Assembly: GCA_014607495.2 (NCBI GenBank)
Contig: CP053153.1
Span: 62,001-126,000 of the forward strand
From: Carposina sasakii
Taxonomy: Eukaryota > Arthropoda > Insecta > Lepidoptera > Carposinidae
Length of the DNA stretch: 64,000 bases
Reading direction: 5' to 3'
In this document: positions 23,136-34,802 of the stretch, piece after piece
Layout: each line of letters opens with the position of its first letter
Position numbering within the stretch: position 1 is the first letter of the stretch
The notes under the pieces: generated by a model
Databases searched by the model: none
Seen by the model: only the letters and a program-made list of their open reading frames with translations
Told to the model about the DNA's origin: nothing
Translations under genes and position numbers: made by a program

Positions 23136-23618
23136 AACATAAATGTCACATAAGAAGTTTTGTTCTTAGCGCTGTACCGTACGTGTAGGCAAAAATATGA
23201 AAATACTCGAACCGAATATATTCGGCGCCAAAACCGAATGATTCGGCCGAATACAAATTGTGAAAAAGTTGCCGAATACGCCGAATACCGAATACGGTTC
23301 GAATATTCGGCGCATCTCTAATATTTATATTAGATACTTAAAAAACGTGCCTAGTACAATTTTCATGAGCTTATACTAAACAGGAAAGACCCATTAGTGA
23401 GTGCATATTTCAGAAACCGGCAGTTTTCTCCCCTGTTCTTTGGGAATAAGGTCGTGTTTACTGCGCCTCTCCAGGTAAATCTCATTTGCGCATCACGTTT
23501 CGCTCTTCTTCATTTGGACTTCAATTAACAGAATACTTTGCATTATTTAATTAATTAAACGGAGCTCTATTTGAATAGGAAAATGTTGTTTGTGATGTAT
23601 AATAAAGGTACTTATTAT

Positions 23619-23990
23619 ACAGGGTGATTTGTGGTCGTCAACGTTCCCGAAAACGACGGAATATCATCATCATCACGATCATTTTTCTTAATGGAAGCAT
23701 ACCTGGGAAGTGTCTAGTTTCCAAGACATTAGGGTCCAAAGATGAGTAAATAGACTGCGTTTTTCTGCATAAATACACATAGCCGTGCGTAGCAAGTTTT
23801 TTTCACGAGAAATAATAATTATCTGTCTATGAAAAAACTAGCATAAACACTGGATATTATAAATTTCGCCCGATCATGTAATTTTTTTTTTATCATCTTT
23901 TCCCAGCATTTTTTTTTTGCATAAACTTACTTAATTTGATGTATAGAGTACGTACTCTTTGTTGAGGGTGGCAACGAAAAAACACTCTGT
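23619..23990. mobile_element. MITE, inverted member of the 19532-19822 family
   Basis: It begins 'acagggtgatttgtggtcgt' + 'caacgttcccgaaaac' and ends 'gagggtggcaacgaaaaaac' + 'actctgt', i.e. the family read in reverse. Full length. Confidence 0.75.
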
Positions 23991-24137
23991 ATATCACCAA
24001 CAATTTTATTATATATCTATAAGTTAGATATCTTCTTTAGTACCTAGTATTTTATGCACTTGTCATAATATTGTAACTATAAACGGATAATACCGGTATT
24101 GGATCTAACGGACTCTATATAAAAATGTGTCATATAT

Positions 24138-24399
24138 ACAGGGTGTAACAAAAAGGGTATGTTAAGCGAAAAGATATGTAAATAGCCCACTATAGAGAAC
24201 CTATCCACAAAATTTGAGATCCGAAATCACATATTTATTTTTCCCGATAGTATGGAGAATTTTTAAATATCTCAGGAATTTTCATACAATCTTGAAAAAT
24301 AAAAATGTGATTTCGAGTCTCAAATTTTGGAAATAGGTTCTCTATAGTGGGCTATTTATACAGCTTTTCGCTTAACATACCCTTTCTGTGACACCCTGT
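24138..24399. mobile_element. Near-perfect fold-back MITE (~262 bp)
   Basis: The left arm begins ACAGGGTGTAACAAAAAGGG and runs through 'ccactatagagaacctatcc' and 'aaatcacatatttatttttc'. The right arm is its inverse, ending 'cataccctttctgtgacacc' + 'ctgt'. Arms are about 110 bp with few mismatches. The flanks are TATA on both sides. A truncated copy lies inside the Gypsy remnant at 56506-56686. Confidence 0.85.
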
Positions 24400-24403
24400 A
24401 TAT

Positions 24404-25463
24404 ATGTGTTTCTTTTAGGAGAGAATTTAGAAAATAAATATCTTGAAATTTTACGCATGGGCGACCGCTAGTATGAAGATTAAATACATAGGTATAAACT
24501 AGTCGAACCTATAAACTAACATATTTTATTAATGAAACAGTACTTTAACCACTTTTTAGTGTAGGTAATATAGTAGTAGTTTAATAGCTTTCGGTGGTCA
24601 CTCCAGGTTTCCTCGGCGGCCATGTTGAATGTAGTCGTAAAGTTGCGACATTCATTTAGTTTATTGGTCGCGAAATGTTCGAAATACTTTGTAGCGCTTA
24701 ATGGCGGAACTGCATTTCGTAGCAAAGTGTAATTAGAGCAGAAAATGTACCGTTAACGGGAATAAATTGCGATTGATAGACTTTGTTGGATGAAATTTAG
24801 CGTACCTACAACTTGTTTATGAATATTTTGAATAGAAGTTTCATATTTTAATTCGTAGGTGTCTCTATCTTTCTCGTCGATATAATTTGTTACACACAAA
24901 GGTAGAATGTAGAATGTAGAATAATATCCAAGACAGAACAAAAACTGTTTACTTTTCTCACTGATGCAGTTTTCAATGACCGCGACTTTGGAATCTCTTC
25001 ATTTATTTCGTAGGTTAGCGTCATGATTTAAGCTACGTATATTATTACATACTTATTTACCTTTTACGTTCATCACTACTCGTACCCTTTTTGAAACCGG
25101 ATATTACAGAAACAAAAAGGAAAGCTCTATGTAATTCTCCTTAAAATCTGTGCAAGTAGGTAATTACGTTCCCAATTATTGAGTCCATTCCAAGGCTATT
25201 GTTGTCAATTAAAACAACATTTTCCGTAGTATTTGTGCTTCTCCGTTATAATTATGTTTACTTTCCAATTCACTGCGAAACCCTGATACTTATTCAAACA
25301 AACACAAAACAATCGCCACGTTCAATGAAAGAATTGCTATTACGTAAAAAATCACTTTATGAAATTTATATAAGAACCTCATTTACATAAAGAAAAAACC
25401 GATTGGTTGTTGGGAGTCTTACGATAACAAACGTTAATGCGAAATCATGTTACATTTTTTTAT
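24404..25463. other. About 1 kb without recognised gene
   Basis: AT-rich. Short open frames near 24516-24725 and 25199-25390 lack motifs. No RNA gene was recognised. Confidence 0.45.
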
Positions 25464-25941
25464 ACAGGGTGTAGGTGACCGCCAAATACTGAAATTCTGA
25501 ACAAGTACCATTGTGTTAAGTTATACAACAGTGCTATTACTCGCAGTGCATTTTTTAATTTGATTATCAGTAATGTTTGTTTTTTATATCCCCGCGCCAA
25601 TTATATCGGGTAATCTGTGACTAGTTAATGGGCTCATTGGTACATTTTGTATAAAACATTGGTGTTTTTTTGGATCACTTTTGAGTCTCTTTTGGGTTGG
25701 TCAGTAAACTGAACTTTTTTGAGCGCAACTTTTTTTTGAAAATCATCTACAGGTAAAATTTTTATATTTAAGTCATTATCTAAAGCCTACTTAAACAAAC
25801 CACACATTTTTTTCTGAATAAAACATCGGAAAACGTCGGAATTTTTGGAATTTTCCTGCGAAAATTTTCAGTAGTTTCCGACTCAGAATCATGGTCTGAA
25901 GTCACCATACCAATATTTTCCTGCTGTCACAAACACCCTGT
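25464..25941. mobile_element. MITE, copy 2 of the 18002-18476 family
   Basis: It runs from 'acagggtgtaggtgaccgcc' to 'ctgctgtcacaaacaccctg' + 't'. The interior is collinear with copy 1. Confidence 0.75.
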
Positions 25942-26599
25942 ATATTTTATAAACTCACTTTTATTTCTGTGAAACCTACTGAGAGATAAGAAAAAGATGG
26001 AAGCTGGGTTGAGGTGGTAAATAAAAACGTAAATAGACGCGCTCGTTACATAATATTTATATAACTTGGTTGCTATTCTCTTCAGAAATCCATATACATA
26101 CCTCTGGCGATGACCGTAAGAGCTAGTCTGTACTCAGCTTTGAATACTAAAGCGGTATATTACCATATCTTGATTGCCCTGTGCAGAATAAACGGGTTAC
26201 TATGAATTGACCGATATAGAGTGGTTAGTAGCATTAGCCTACATTTCACAAAGGAATTTTGATGAAGAGCTACACGCAATGCATTCGTATTTTATTCATG
26301 AAAATCGGAGACCAAAATCGACATTGATAATATAATTAATATAGCCGTTTGGTGTCCAACTGCTGGGCACAACCCTACCGATATATTCATATTTAAAATT
26401 TAAAAATATAAAACAGGCGTTACTGTATACAAAGACAAATATAAGTAGCACCTGCTTCTCATAACTGGGATAGGTACAATATGTCCTTGCCGTCTTACTA
26501 TCAGTAGATATGTAGAGTTTATAATATAATACCTCCATGCGAATAAAATTTTATATTTCTGAATTGATGAGTAAATTCCTATGCCATATCATCAACATT
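25942..26599. other. Non-coding stretch, nothing recognised
   Basis: No gene or clear repeat was recognised. Confidence 0.4.
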
Positions 26600-26680
26600 C
26601 TCATCACATCAACCTATTTACAGTCAATTGCTGGACGTAGGCCTCCCCAGGGCATGCTAGAAAGCTACTGTCATTAAGGG
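26600..26680 (+). repeat. Fragment of the 'gctggacgtaggcctcccc' repeat
   Basis: 'acagtcaattgctggacgta' + 'ggcctccccagggcatgc' matches 3195-3245. Confidence 0.55.
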
Positions 26681-26959
26681 GTAATATGCCACATACCAGT
26701 ACAGTATTTCTAATCTATGCCCTATGTTAATTAGCAAAACATCCAGCATCTGGCATGTATGCCAAAAACGAAGCAGATGCAATATATCACAAAATTACAG
26801 TCAATTTAAATAATGTCGCCGGCATCGCGCCACAAATTCGGATACTAATATTTAGTCCAAACTCGAAACTATTTCATATGGGTCAGTATTGTTGGGAACA
26901 AACTGCAAACAACGTCGGGTAGCGTCGTGGCGCTTCGCCAAGCATGCTCCATTACATAA

Positions 26960-27320
26960 TGGAACTAACCTAATGGTGATAGCTTATAGCGCGATACTTT
27001 AACAAACTCTAAACGTGCATATGATATCTGGTGGAAACTTCGAGTGTTCGTGTTGTTGGTTTCAAGTAGATGATGGTGCTCGGGTGTAGATTGAATGGAT
27101 GCGGTAATGATTAAAATGGGCAAATAATTTTGCGGAATTTGAAGAGGTGGGCAGCAGCGCCTCCCGTGTTGACAACATAGTCCAAAATACAAACTGCGGT
27201 CACCAACCCGTCTGCCCAGCGTGGTGACTATGGGCAAATACCCCCCATGGCAGTCTTGTGACGTGTCCTGGGGGAGGCCTTCGTCCAGCAGTGGACTGCA
27301 ATAGGCTGATGATGATGTAT
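26960..27320 (-). repeat. Inverted copy of the 3180-3535 repeat
   Basis: It contains 'agtccaaaatacaaactgcg', 'ccagcgtggtgactatgggc' and 'cagcagtggactgcaatagg', the reverse complement of the 3180-3535 copy. The minus-strand open frame at 26965-27237 reads through this repeat and is not a gene. Confidence 0.7.
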
Positions 27321-27419
27321 ATATGTTGCAGTTATCGGCAGTCTATAGGTAGGCATCTCCCCATCCATTTTTTTGTCACTAAAACCTAACTCTTCATAGT
27401 TTAACCTGTGCTAATACGG

Positions 27420-27600
27420 GGCTTCACTAGAATATGACAGCTGAACGTTCTAAAAGTCGACTAAGGAAGTCAAGGGCTTATCTAAAACAATAGAGCTCGC
27501 AACTTGTCACTGATCTTTCACATCTGACCCAGCTATGCTGAATATGGCTGTGGATCTTTTTCATGCTCCTCTAGTTCTAGCTACCCGATTGTAATAACAC
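27420..27600 (+). repeat. SINE-body repeat copy
   Basis: 'ctaaaagtcgactaaggaag', 'gagctcgcaacttgtcactg' and 'catctgacccagctatgctg' + 'aatatggctgtggatc' match 5405-5592 and 8077-8230. Confidence 0.55.
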
Positions 27601-27974
27601 TGCCGTTAGCCGTTTGTATTTATGTTTTACCCATTCTGTTTTACAAATCTAAATCTACTACTACTCCATAGAATTCCAAGTCCGTCCTAAGCGCGTCACT
27701 AGTTAGCATTGCAAACAACAAGATGTAAGATTTCAATCTCTTGATTGCTGCAGCGCTGTGTCGGTTTTGTCGACGGATTTGGGTTATGATTACCGACCGG
27801 TAATGTACTGCAAACTTTGCTGATGACTGAAACTCTCACTGTTATCTTCGAGAACGATGGTGATATGATGTAATGACGTTGAATATTCATTCATGACAAA
27901 GTACATACTTATACATTCGGTTGTTTTCCCGAAAAAAGGTAGTCGGAACTGCAGGATTATCAAATTCTTACTTC
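27601..27974. other. Non-coding stretch, nothing recognised
   Basis: No gene was recognised. Confidence 0.4.
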
Positions 27975-28115
27975 CTTACTAATATTATGAACTATAAAAT
28001 TATTAATAAAGAAAATGGAAAAAATTCTTCACCCGAGTGGGAATCGAACCCACGACCACTGCAAACCGTGCCAGCCGCTATAACCACTAAGCCTTACCTT
28101 AGGGTGAGAATGTTT
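27975..28115 (-). repeat. tRNA-derived SINE, well-preserved head
   Basis: On the minus strand 'aaggcttagtggttatagcg' (A box) is followed by 'gtggtcgtgggttcgattcc' (consensus B box), then the shared tail 'gaattttttccattttcttt'. A pol III promoter is intact by eye. Confidence 0.65.
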
Positions 28116-28208
28116 TCCATTTTTTTATAATAATTTTATATATATAATATCTTGACTAGATAAATTTATAAACACTTTCCATTATTATGAATGTTAAAGT
28201 AATGCTAT

Positions 28209-28438
28209 ACAGATATTTTTTTGTGGCCACCATTACGAAGGGTACGTACTCTATACATCATAATAAGTTTATGCCAAAAAAAATGCTGAAAAAATATTTT
28301 TTTATTTTTTATTTTTATTCCTTGATCGTGCGAAATTTATAGTGTCTAGTATTTAGTCAGTTTTTTTATAGACAGATATTAATTATTTTTCGTGAAAATA
28401 TCCTGCTACGCGCGTCTATGTGCATTTATACAGAAAAA
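28209..28438. mobile_element. Truncated MITE of the 19532-19822 family
   Basis: It begins 'acagatatttttttgtggcc' and stops at 'tatacagaaaaaagcag', where the LINE tail (gattca)n begins. The right third is missing. Confidence 0.6.
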
Positions 28439-28439
28439 A

Positions 28440-31400
28440 GCAGATTCAGATTCAGATTCAGATCATTTATTTGCAAAAATGGGTACATAATGGTGATAGT
28501 TAATAGAAAAATTTGCTCCTGCATATTTGCCAGTCATTGGATGCAAATGTAGTTATGTTAGTTACACAAGATAAAGTTTAATAGATAAAGCTAAAAGTAT
28601 TAATTGGTTAATGTTATAATACAATACAGATACTCTAGCATATAGGGCTTTTTTTTTTAATTCTAGTAGTAATAAATGTCACATTAATATAAAATAGAAA
28701 TAGTAATAATAAATTAAATGTCAACAATTTTACAATATATAGTTTTTGCCAATTTAGCATTCAAAAATTCCTCAATCGAATAGTAGGCACCACCAACCAA
28801 AGCTTGTAAAGTTTATTTTTAATATATTATGTCATCAGTCCTGCATGTCACTTGGTAATTTATTATATACTCTAGGAGCCATGCCAAATACGCTTTTATT
28901 ATATAAAACTATGTTTTGCATAATCGCATACAAATTTTGCAATCGTTACGTTTTCCCCTCAGTTTTTCAAATTGATCAATATTAACTTTAACATATAGAG
29001 CATGTCATATATGTACATGCATGGAACAGTTAATATTTTCAATCTTTTAAAGTGTGGCTGACAACTCTCAGTTTGCTTAATATTGACAATAGCTCTAATG
29101 CATCTCTTCTGCGCTTTGAACGCCATATCTTTATCGGTCGAGTTACCCCAAAAGATTATACCATACCTCAGACAAGAGGCAGCATGTGCATGATAGGCCA
29201 TAAGTACAGTGGGTTGGTTTACCACTTTCGAAAGTAAGCGTAGCGGAGAATGAATTAACCCTAGAGGTAACCTTTTCCACATGTGCTTTCCAGTTTAAAT
29301 TATTGTCTATGTGTAGGCCTAAGAATTAGTCAATTTTATGTCATTGATTTTAGTACCGTTATATTTTATGTCAAGTTTATTACATAATGATTTTCTATTA
29401 TAAAATGTCATAATTTGTGTTTTGTCAATATTTGTTTTTAAATTATTTGCAGTCATCCAGTTTACTATGTCCTTGAGAGTACTATTTATATCATTTCAAA
29501 ATTTTATGTCATTACCTAAGAATATCACAGTACTGTCATCAGCAAATAAGGATGTCGGGTGACTCGTTATACCAGGGAAGTCGTTAATGTAAGTCAAAAA
29601 AAGTAGAGGCCCCAATACGCTTCCTAGTGGTACCCCATAGAGAACCCGTCTAAAATTAGAACGGTATTTTACCTCAGTTTTCGTTTCATACACAATCTTG
29701 TCACTTCTGTTAGTTGGAGTCTATTTACCAAGTAAGATTCAATAAGGTTAAGGACGCTACCGCGCACACCGTATGCATTCAGCTTTTTGACGTGAAACGT
29801 CTTTAAAATCGCGCCGAAACATACGGGTACCAGGTTTAAACTGGACCGTAACGAAAAGGTCTATATCATCGTACCTTAATATTAAAAAACTATTAGTCTT
29901 AGAAACAAAAATGTGGTGTAAATATTTCACTTATATAGTCAGCTCGCTGTTATGACATTGAGTTCGTGTCGGGGTCAAGCGGGCGGCGGGGGAGGGATAC
30001 TGCGATAACTGTGCGAAACCGCGCTCACGCTTGTTTCTATTCAGTGTAACTCGTGACTCCGACTTTATAGCGTGGTGATTCTTTCGTGTGTTTGTCAAGT
30101 TTATTTGAACCGATTGATTTATACAAAAATAAGTGTAATTTGGACAGTATTTATATCTATAATATAATATTATAAAGCTGAAGAGTTTGTTTGTTTGTTT
30201 GTTTGAACGCGCTAATCTCAGGAACTACTGGTCTGATTTGAAAAATTCTTTCAGTGTTAGATAGCCCATTTACCAGGAAGGCTACAGTCTATACAACAAC
30301 CTGCCCGGCTTCGCACGGGTACAACGCCCCCTCACGCGGACGAAGTCGTGGGCGGCTGCTATTTAAAATAACCAGAAAGTGACAATAAATATATAAACAT
30401 TTGCTATGTATTTTTGTTTCTATTACGTACCTGTTCTTTTTTTATTAAAATACTTAAAAAAGCGTCCCTCTTGTTTTCATTTCAATCTTTTACTTTAAAA
30501 GCGATTCGCTAACATAGACGTTTCACGTTAAACCAACGGCCGTGTGCCCGACACAGCCCCACCCGCTTTTAACTAATATGGAATGGTCACGTAATCAAAT
30601 GCTTAGTCAAGTCCATAAACAAAGCACATACAGGTATCCCACTGTCTATACCCTTCGTCACATAACCCAAGAATCTGTAGATTGCCATGTTTATATTTTT
30701 ATTCTTTCTAAATCCCATTTGTTCTTCAGCTAGTATATTATATTTCTCGAAAAAATTGTATAAAGAATTATATATTACTCTCTCGAATAACTTCGACATA
30801 ACAGAATTAAGGGCAACCGGTCTGTAGCAGCTCATATTCTCTTTGTCCTTTTTAAAGAGTGGCTTTATAATCGTAGTCTTTAGTTTGACAGGGAAAATGC
30901 CATGTTCTATACATAAATTATATAATATGACTCAGGATAGTAGAAATTTCTAGTGTAACATGTTTTATTATTTCGTGGATATGTCATCGTATCCTGTACT
31001 GTTTGTGTTTTTTAAATTAATTATAAGTTTATGTATGTCATGTGGTGTAGTTGGTTCTATAAACGCCGAATTAACCACGCTATAAGTCAATCGGTCACGC
31101 TCACCTAGTGTGTAGTTTTTTTTTTTGGGAATCTACTTGGTCTATGTAAAAGTTATTAAATGCATGTGCTATGCCCTTAGGATTTCAATTGTGCTATTGC
31201 CGATAATAATCCGCTTAATGTGTTCTTGTGGGCGATTTATTTTATTGTTATTAATATTTTCCAGGTAGCTTTTGTCTTGTTCGTGTTGTTTTTTATATAG
31301 AAGTCGTTTGAGCCTTTTGTGTAAGTTTTATAATTTTTCTTTAATTTGCTAGAATAAGTTTAAATTCTGCCTATTCTGATATTTGTTTTCTTTCTATAGT

Positions 31401-31978
31401 TCCACAGTAAATTTCTTTTTTAATTTACAGCACTTTTCTTATACCATTGATATCACCTAGGTTTAACAGTTGCCAGTATTTTAAATTCGGGGAGAACATA
31501 GTTCATAGAATAACTTAAAACGATTCAAGAATATAGTGTATGCTTCATTTGGGTCACGAATCAAAAGATTCCTGAAATGTCACGATCCAATGCACTTTCT
31601 AATTATCTAGATTTCCTACACTATAATCTCGCTTCATTTATAAACCAGTATGGCATCGAGATACTTTCTTTGACGGGCAAGTGAGGATTTGCGCAGTATG
31701 GTCCGATAGTGCTAGTTCACCTACTTTATTTTAGTGCCACGCAATTTGTGTATAAAGTTATCAATACATTTACCGCTAATAAGGCGTGTTGGTTGTTTCA
31801 AGAGAATTTTAAATCAACCTGGATAAGACATCATTACATTCACTGAGAGATTTACTACTTTTTAGGTATCTATATTAAGTCCCCAATAGTAACCTTCATT
31901 TTTTTTAAACATCTCTTATTTAGCAAACATTTTAACTTCCACGAACAATTCGTATTTAGAATAAAATGCACAGTCCAA
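28440..31978 (-). pseudogene. Decayed CR1/Jockey-like LINE ORF2, minus strand, cut by the gap
   Basis: Reading from high to low coordinates: endonuclease fragments near 31978-31640 ('NIDT' and 'CIDNF' motifs, then a decayed SDH region), reverse transcriptase from about 30930 ('SCYRPVALNSVMSKLFERV'), a palm segment 'GVPLGSVLGPLLF' and 'FADDS' at about 29640-29520, then a C-terminal domain near 29280-28960 ('CLRYGIIFWGNS'). The 3' end is the tail (tgaatc)n at 28440-28460. The frame is broken by stops and by the composite repeat at 29784-30570, inserted between 'LFMDLTK' and 'NAYGVRG'. Family is inferred from motif order. It is not active. The endonuclease is interrupted by the assembly gap, so the 5' end is unknown. 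Confidence 0.75.
29784..30570. mobile_element. Composite repeat, copy 2, inserted in LINE ORF2
   Basis: Nearly identical to 9807-10575, from 'tttgacgtgaaacgtcttta' to 'acagccccacccgctttt'. It has an extra GC-rich 22 bp ('gggcggcgggggagggatac') near 29980 that copy 1 lacks. It contains the same embedded mini-Helitron at about 30165-30360. Its position inside the RT-coding part shows it inserted after the LINE. Confidence 0.75.
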
Positions 31979-32478
31979 NNNNNNNNNNNNNNNNNNNNNN
32001 NNNNNNNNNNNNNNNNNNNNNNNNNNNNNNNNNNNNNNNNNNNNNNNNNNNNNNNNNNNNNNNNNNNNNNNNNNNNNNNNNNNNNNNNNNNNNNNNNNNN
32101 NNNNNNNNNNNNNNNNNNNNNNNNNNNNNNNNNNNNNNNNNNNNNNNNNNNNNNNNNNNNNNNNNNNNNNNNNNNNNNNNNNNNNNNNNNNNNNNNNNNN
32201 NNNNNNNNNNNNNNNNNNNNNNNNNNNNNNNNNNNNNNNNNNNNNNNNNNNNNNNNNNNNNNNNNNNNNNNNNNNNNNNNNNNNNNNNNNNNNNNNNNNN
32301 NNNNNNNNNNNNNNNNNNNNNNNNNNNNNNNNNNNNNNNNNNNNNNNNNNNNNNNNNNNNNNNNNNNNNNNNNNNNNNNNNNNNNNNNNNNNNNNNNNNN
32401 NNNNNNNNNNNNNNNNNNNNNNNNNNNNNNNNNNNNNNNNNNNNNNNNNNNNNNNNNNNNNNNNNNNNNNNNNNNNNN
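31979..32478. other. Assembly gap, exactly 500 N
   Basis: A run of precisely 500 N, typical of a scaffolder's default gap of unknown true size. The left side is a CR1/Jockey-like LINE endonuclease and the right side a SART-like reverse transcriptase, so the two sides belong to different elements. Any open frame drawn across it is meaningless. Confidence 0.98.
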
Positions 32479-34800
32479 GCAGTCCACCGAGCGCAAAAGC
32501 GGCCTTCTTCAACTTCGGGGCCGGCCTCGAAGTGGGCGTTGAACGTCCACCGGCGTCCAGTACCACCCCGGTACTTCATCGTACCCTTGACGCCGAGATG
32601 GATGGAGACCCCGCCCACGACGATGCGGCCCCCGCCGGAGGCCCCGAACCGAGGCCCGTGAAAACAGATGGCCTCGGATTTACTCAAGGCGACCTCCAGC
32701 CCGAGTCTGCGGATTCGTCCGACGACGTGCGCCACTCCCGCCGTGGCCAGTAGGGCTGCTTCTCTGAAATTGGCGCCGCGGGCGGTAACGAGGGTGTCGT
32801 CCGCGTAGCACGTGACCTCGACACCCCGCAAGTTTGCGCCGCGCAGCACCCAGTCATAGCCGATGTTCCACAGAAGGGGGCCGAGTACCGACCCCTGTGG
32901 AACACCGCATGACATAGCCCTCTGGCCCCATCCTCCCTGCGCCGGATAGCGGATCTCTCGGTCCGAGAGGTAGTCCGCGATGACCCGACGCAGGTACTGT
33001 GGCACGCCGTGGTGCCCGAGCGCATCCTTGATGCAGCCCCAGGGGAGCGAATTGAAGGCGTTGGCGATGTCGAGCGACACCGCCAGCAGCACCTCCCCCC
33101 GGTCGACTGCATCCTTTGCGAGGATTTTCACCCTCTGAAGGGCGTCAATGGTGGACCGACCCGCGCGAAAGCCGTACTGCGCCTCGCTAAGGTTCGGTCC
33201 TACTCTCTCCAGGTGCTCGACGAGACGACTGGCAATGATGCGCTCGAAGAGCTTGCCGGCCTCGTCGAGCAGCACGATCGGCCGATACGCAGACGGCGTA
33301 TCGGCCGGACGCCCCTCCTTGGCCAGCAGACCAGCATCCCCGACTTCCACACTTTCGGGAATCGGCCCCGCTCTAGGCAATCGGTGAAAATCCCCCGCAC
33401 TCTTGGCTCCATGAGCGTGGAGCTGAGAGCGTTGACCCAGGCCCGTCCGGGAGTTCCGTCGGGCCCGGGCGCGGTATTCTTCCTCCTGAGTCGCAATACC
33501 GCCGCTCCCAGCTCCGCTCGCCTGACTTCGGGCACCACGGCCTCCTCGTCGTCGGAGTCGCCACCCGGCGGTGGGGGGAGACTGTGATTCCTCCCCTCCG
33601 GGAAGAGCGTTTCGACCACCCTTCCCAGGAGCTCCGGCTGGAGACTCTCCGTCAGCGGGGGCGCCCAGGGGCGCAGTTTGCCCCTCACTGACTTGTAAGG
33701 GCGCCCCCATGGATCGCGGTCCAGCGTCTCCAGCATCTCCTTCACCGCCGCTTCCTTCGCCCTGGCGATCTCTACGCGCAGGGCTTTGGTGGCGACCCTG
33801 TACGCTTCGTACAGGCGGTCCTCTTCGTCGACGTCGCGTCGTCGCCTTCTGCGGCTTCGGCAGTACTGGCGGCGCGCCGTCCCGCAGGCTCGACGGAGCC
33901 GGGACAGCTCCTCCGACCACCAGTACACCTGCCGCCTGGGGGAGAAATTCCACGAGAGGCGGGGCATGGCGGCGTCGCACATGTGCGTCATGGACAACAC
34001 GAGCGCCTCCGCCTCTCTCTCCACGTCCGCCGGGCCATCGGGCGCCGAACGGTTCCAGGCTTCGACCTGGAGCGCTTCGTAGAAAAGGTCCCGGTCGAAC
34101 CGTTTTCAGCGCCAGCGGGGACAGTCCGAACGCGAGGAGCGGTTCGGAGGGCCGCTCGGGGCACCCGGGAGTGCGGAGACGTCGAACCGAATATATCGGT
34201 GATCCGAAAGGGTCTCCGCACTCTCCATGACCACCCAGTCGCGGACACGGCGCGCGAGTGCAGCTGTTGCGAACGAAACGTCCACAATTGAGCCGCCTCC
34301 ACGTCGCACGCACGTGTCGATCGCTCCCCGGTTCAGCAGACACAGCCCGGCGGAAATCGCAAACTCCCCCAGCACTCGGCCGCGCGCGGTAGTTCTCGCG
34401 GAACCCCAAGCGGTGGACCACGCATTGAGGTCCCCGGCGAGAAGAACGTGGCCGGGGCTCAGCCACCCGACCACAGCCTCCAACTCGTCCAAGTACTCTT
34501 CGAACTCTTCTTGGCTGCGGTTGGGGGAGAAATACACCCCGACCACTGCGATACCGCGCGCGGAGGCGACGACGTAACCCGACCCCCTCTCGACCCGCTC
34601 GAAGGTCGCGACCCGGCCGTCCGAACGACGGCCACGACGCCGTCCCGATCCCCGACCCACGTGTCGCGTTGGGGAATCGAGTACGGCTCGCTGACTACTG
34701 CGACGTCAATCGACCACTCCGCCATGCTCTGGACGAGCAGGTCCTGAGCTCGGGCGGCGTGGTTGACGTTCGCCTGCAGTATGCGTATCGTCGTGGCCAT
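32479..34800 (-). pseudogene. SART-like telomeric LINE element A: frameshifted ORF2, 3' part missing
   Basis: This is the endonuclease/reverse transcriptase ORF of element A. It starts at the ATG at 34800-34798 ('MATTIRILQANVNHAARAQD'), overlapping the ORF1 stop as TAATG. By comparison with intact element B, the frame is broken near 34600 (before 'VATFERVERG'), near 34110 (after 'SDCPRW'), near 33310 (after 'KVWKSGML') and near 32570 (before 'RRWTF'). Between the breaks it keeps 'LLAGDLNAWSTAW' and 'SDHRYIRF' (endonuclease), 'GVPQGSVLGPLLWN' and 'YADDTLVTA' (RT). It runs into the gap at 32478, so the thumb, C-terminal zinc knuckle, 3' UTR and tail are not visible. At the 33310 break A has one base fewer than B. 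It cannot make a full enzyme as assembled. Confidence 0.85.
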
Positions 34801-34802
34801 TA
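34798..34802 (-). promoter_or_regulatory. TAATG stop-start overlap, ORF1/ORF2 of element A
   Basis: The ORF1 stop TAA (34802-34800) and the ORF2 ATG (34800-34798) share one base. An overlapping UAAUG junction is the arrangement shown for SART1, where ORF2 is made by termination-reinitiation. The same junction is in element B. Confidence 0.8.

Larger units (their letters stand above)
22208..23320. mobile_element. hAT-type non-autonomous transposon with 8 bp target duplication
   Basis: The ends are TAGAGATGCGCCGAATA and TATTCGGCGCATCTCTA, a 17 bp perfect inverted pair. They are flanked by ATATTTAT at 22200-22207 and 23321-23328. An 8 bp duplication and TAGAGATG-type ends fit the hAT superfamily. 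Subterminal 'attcggccgaatta' and 'gattcggccgaataca' repeats are dense at both ends. The interior has no transposase and carries two later insertions (22392-22788 and 22940-23135). Confidence 0.85.

Noticed and set aside
26965..27237. 90-codon minus-strand frame and the similar frames at 3275-3532
   Set aside because: They lie entirely within a dispersed repeat, and the two copies do not conserve the frame.
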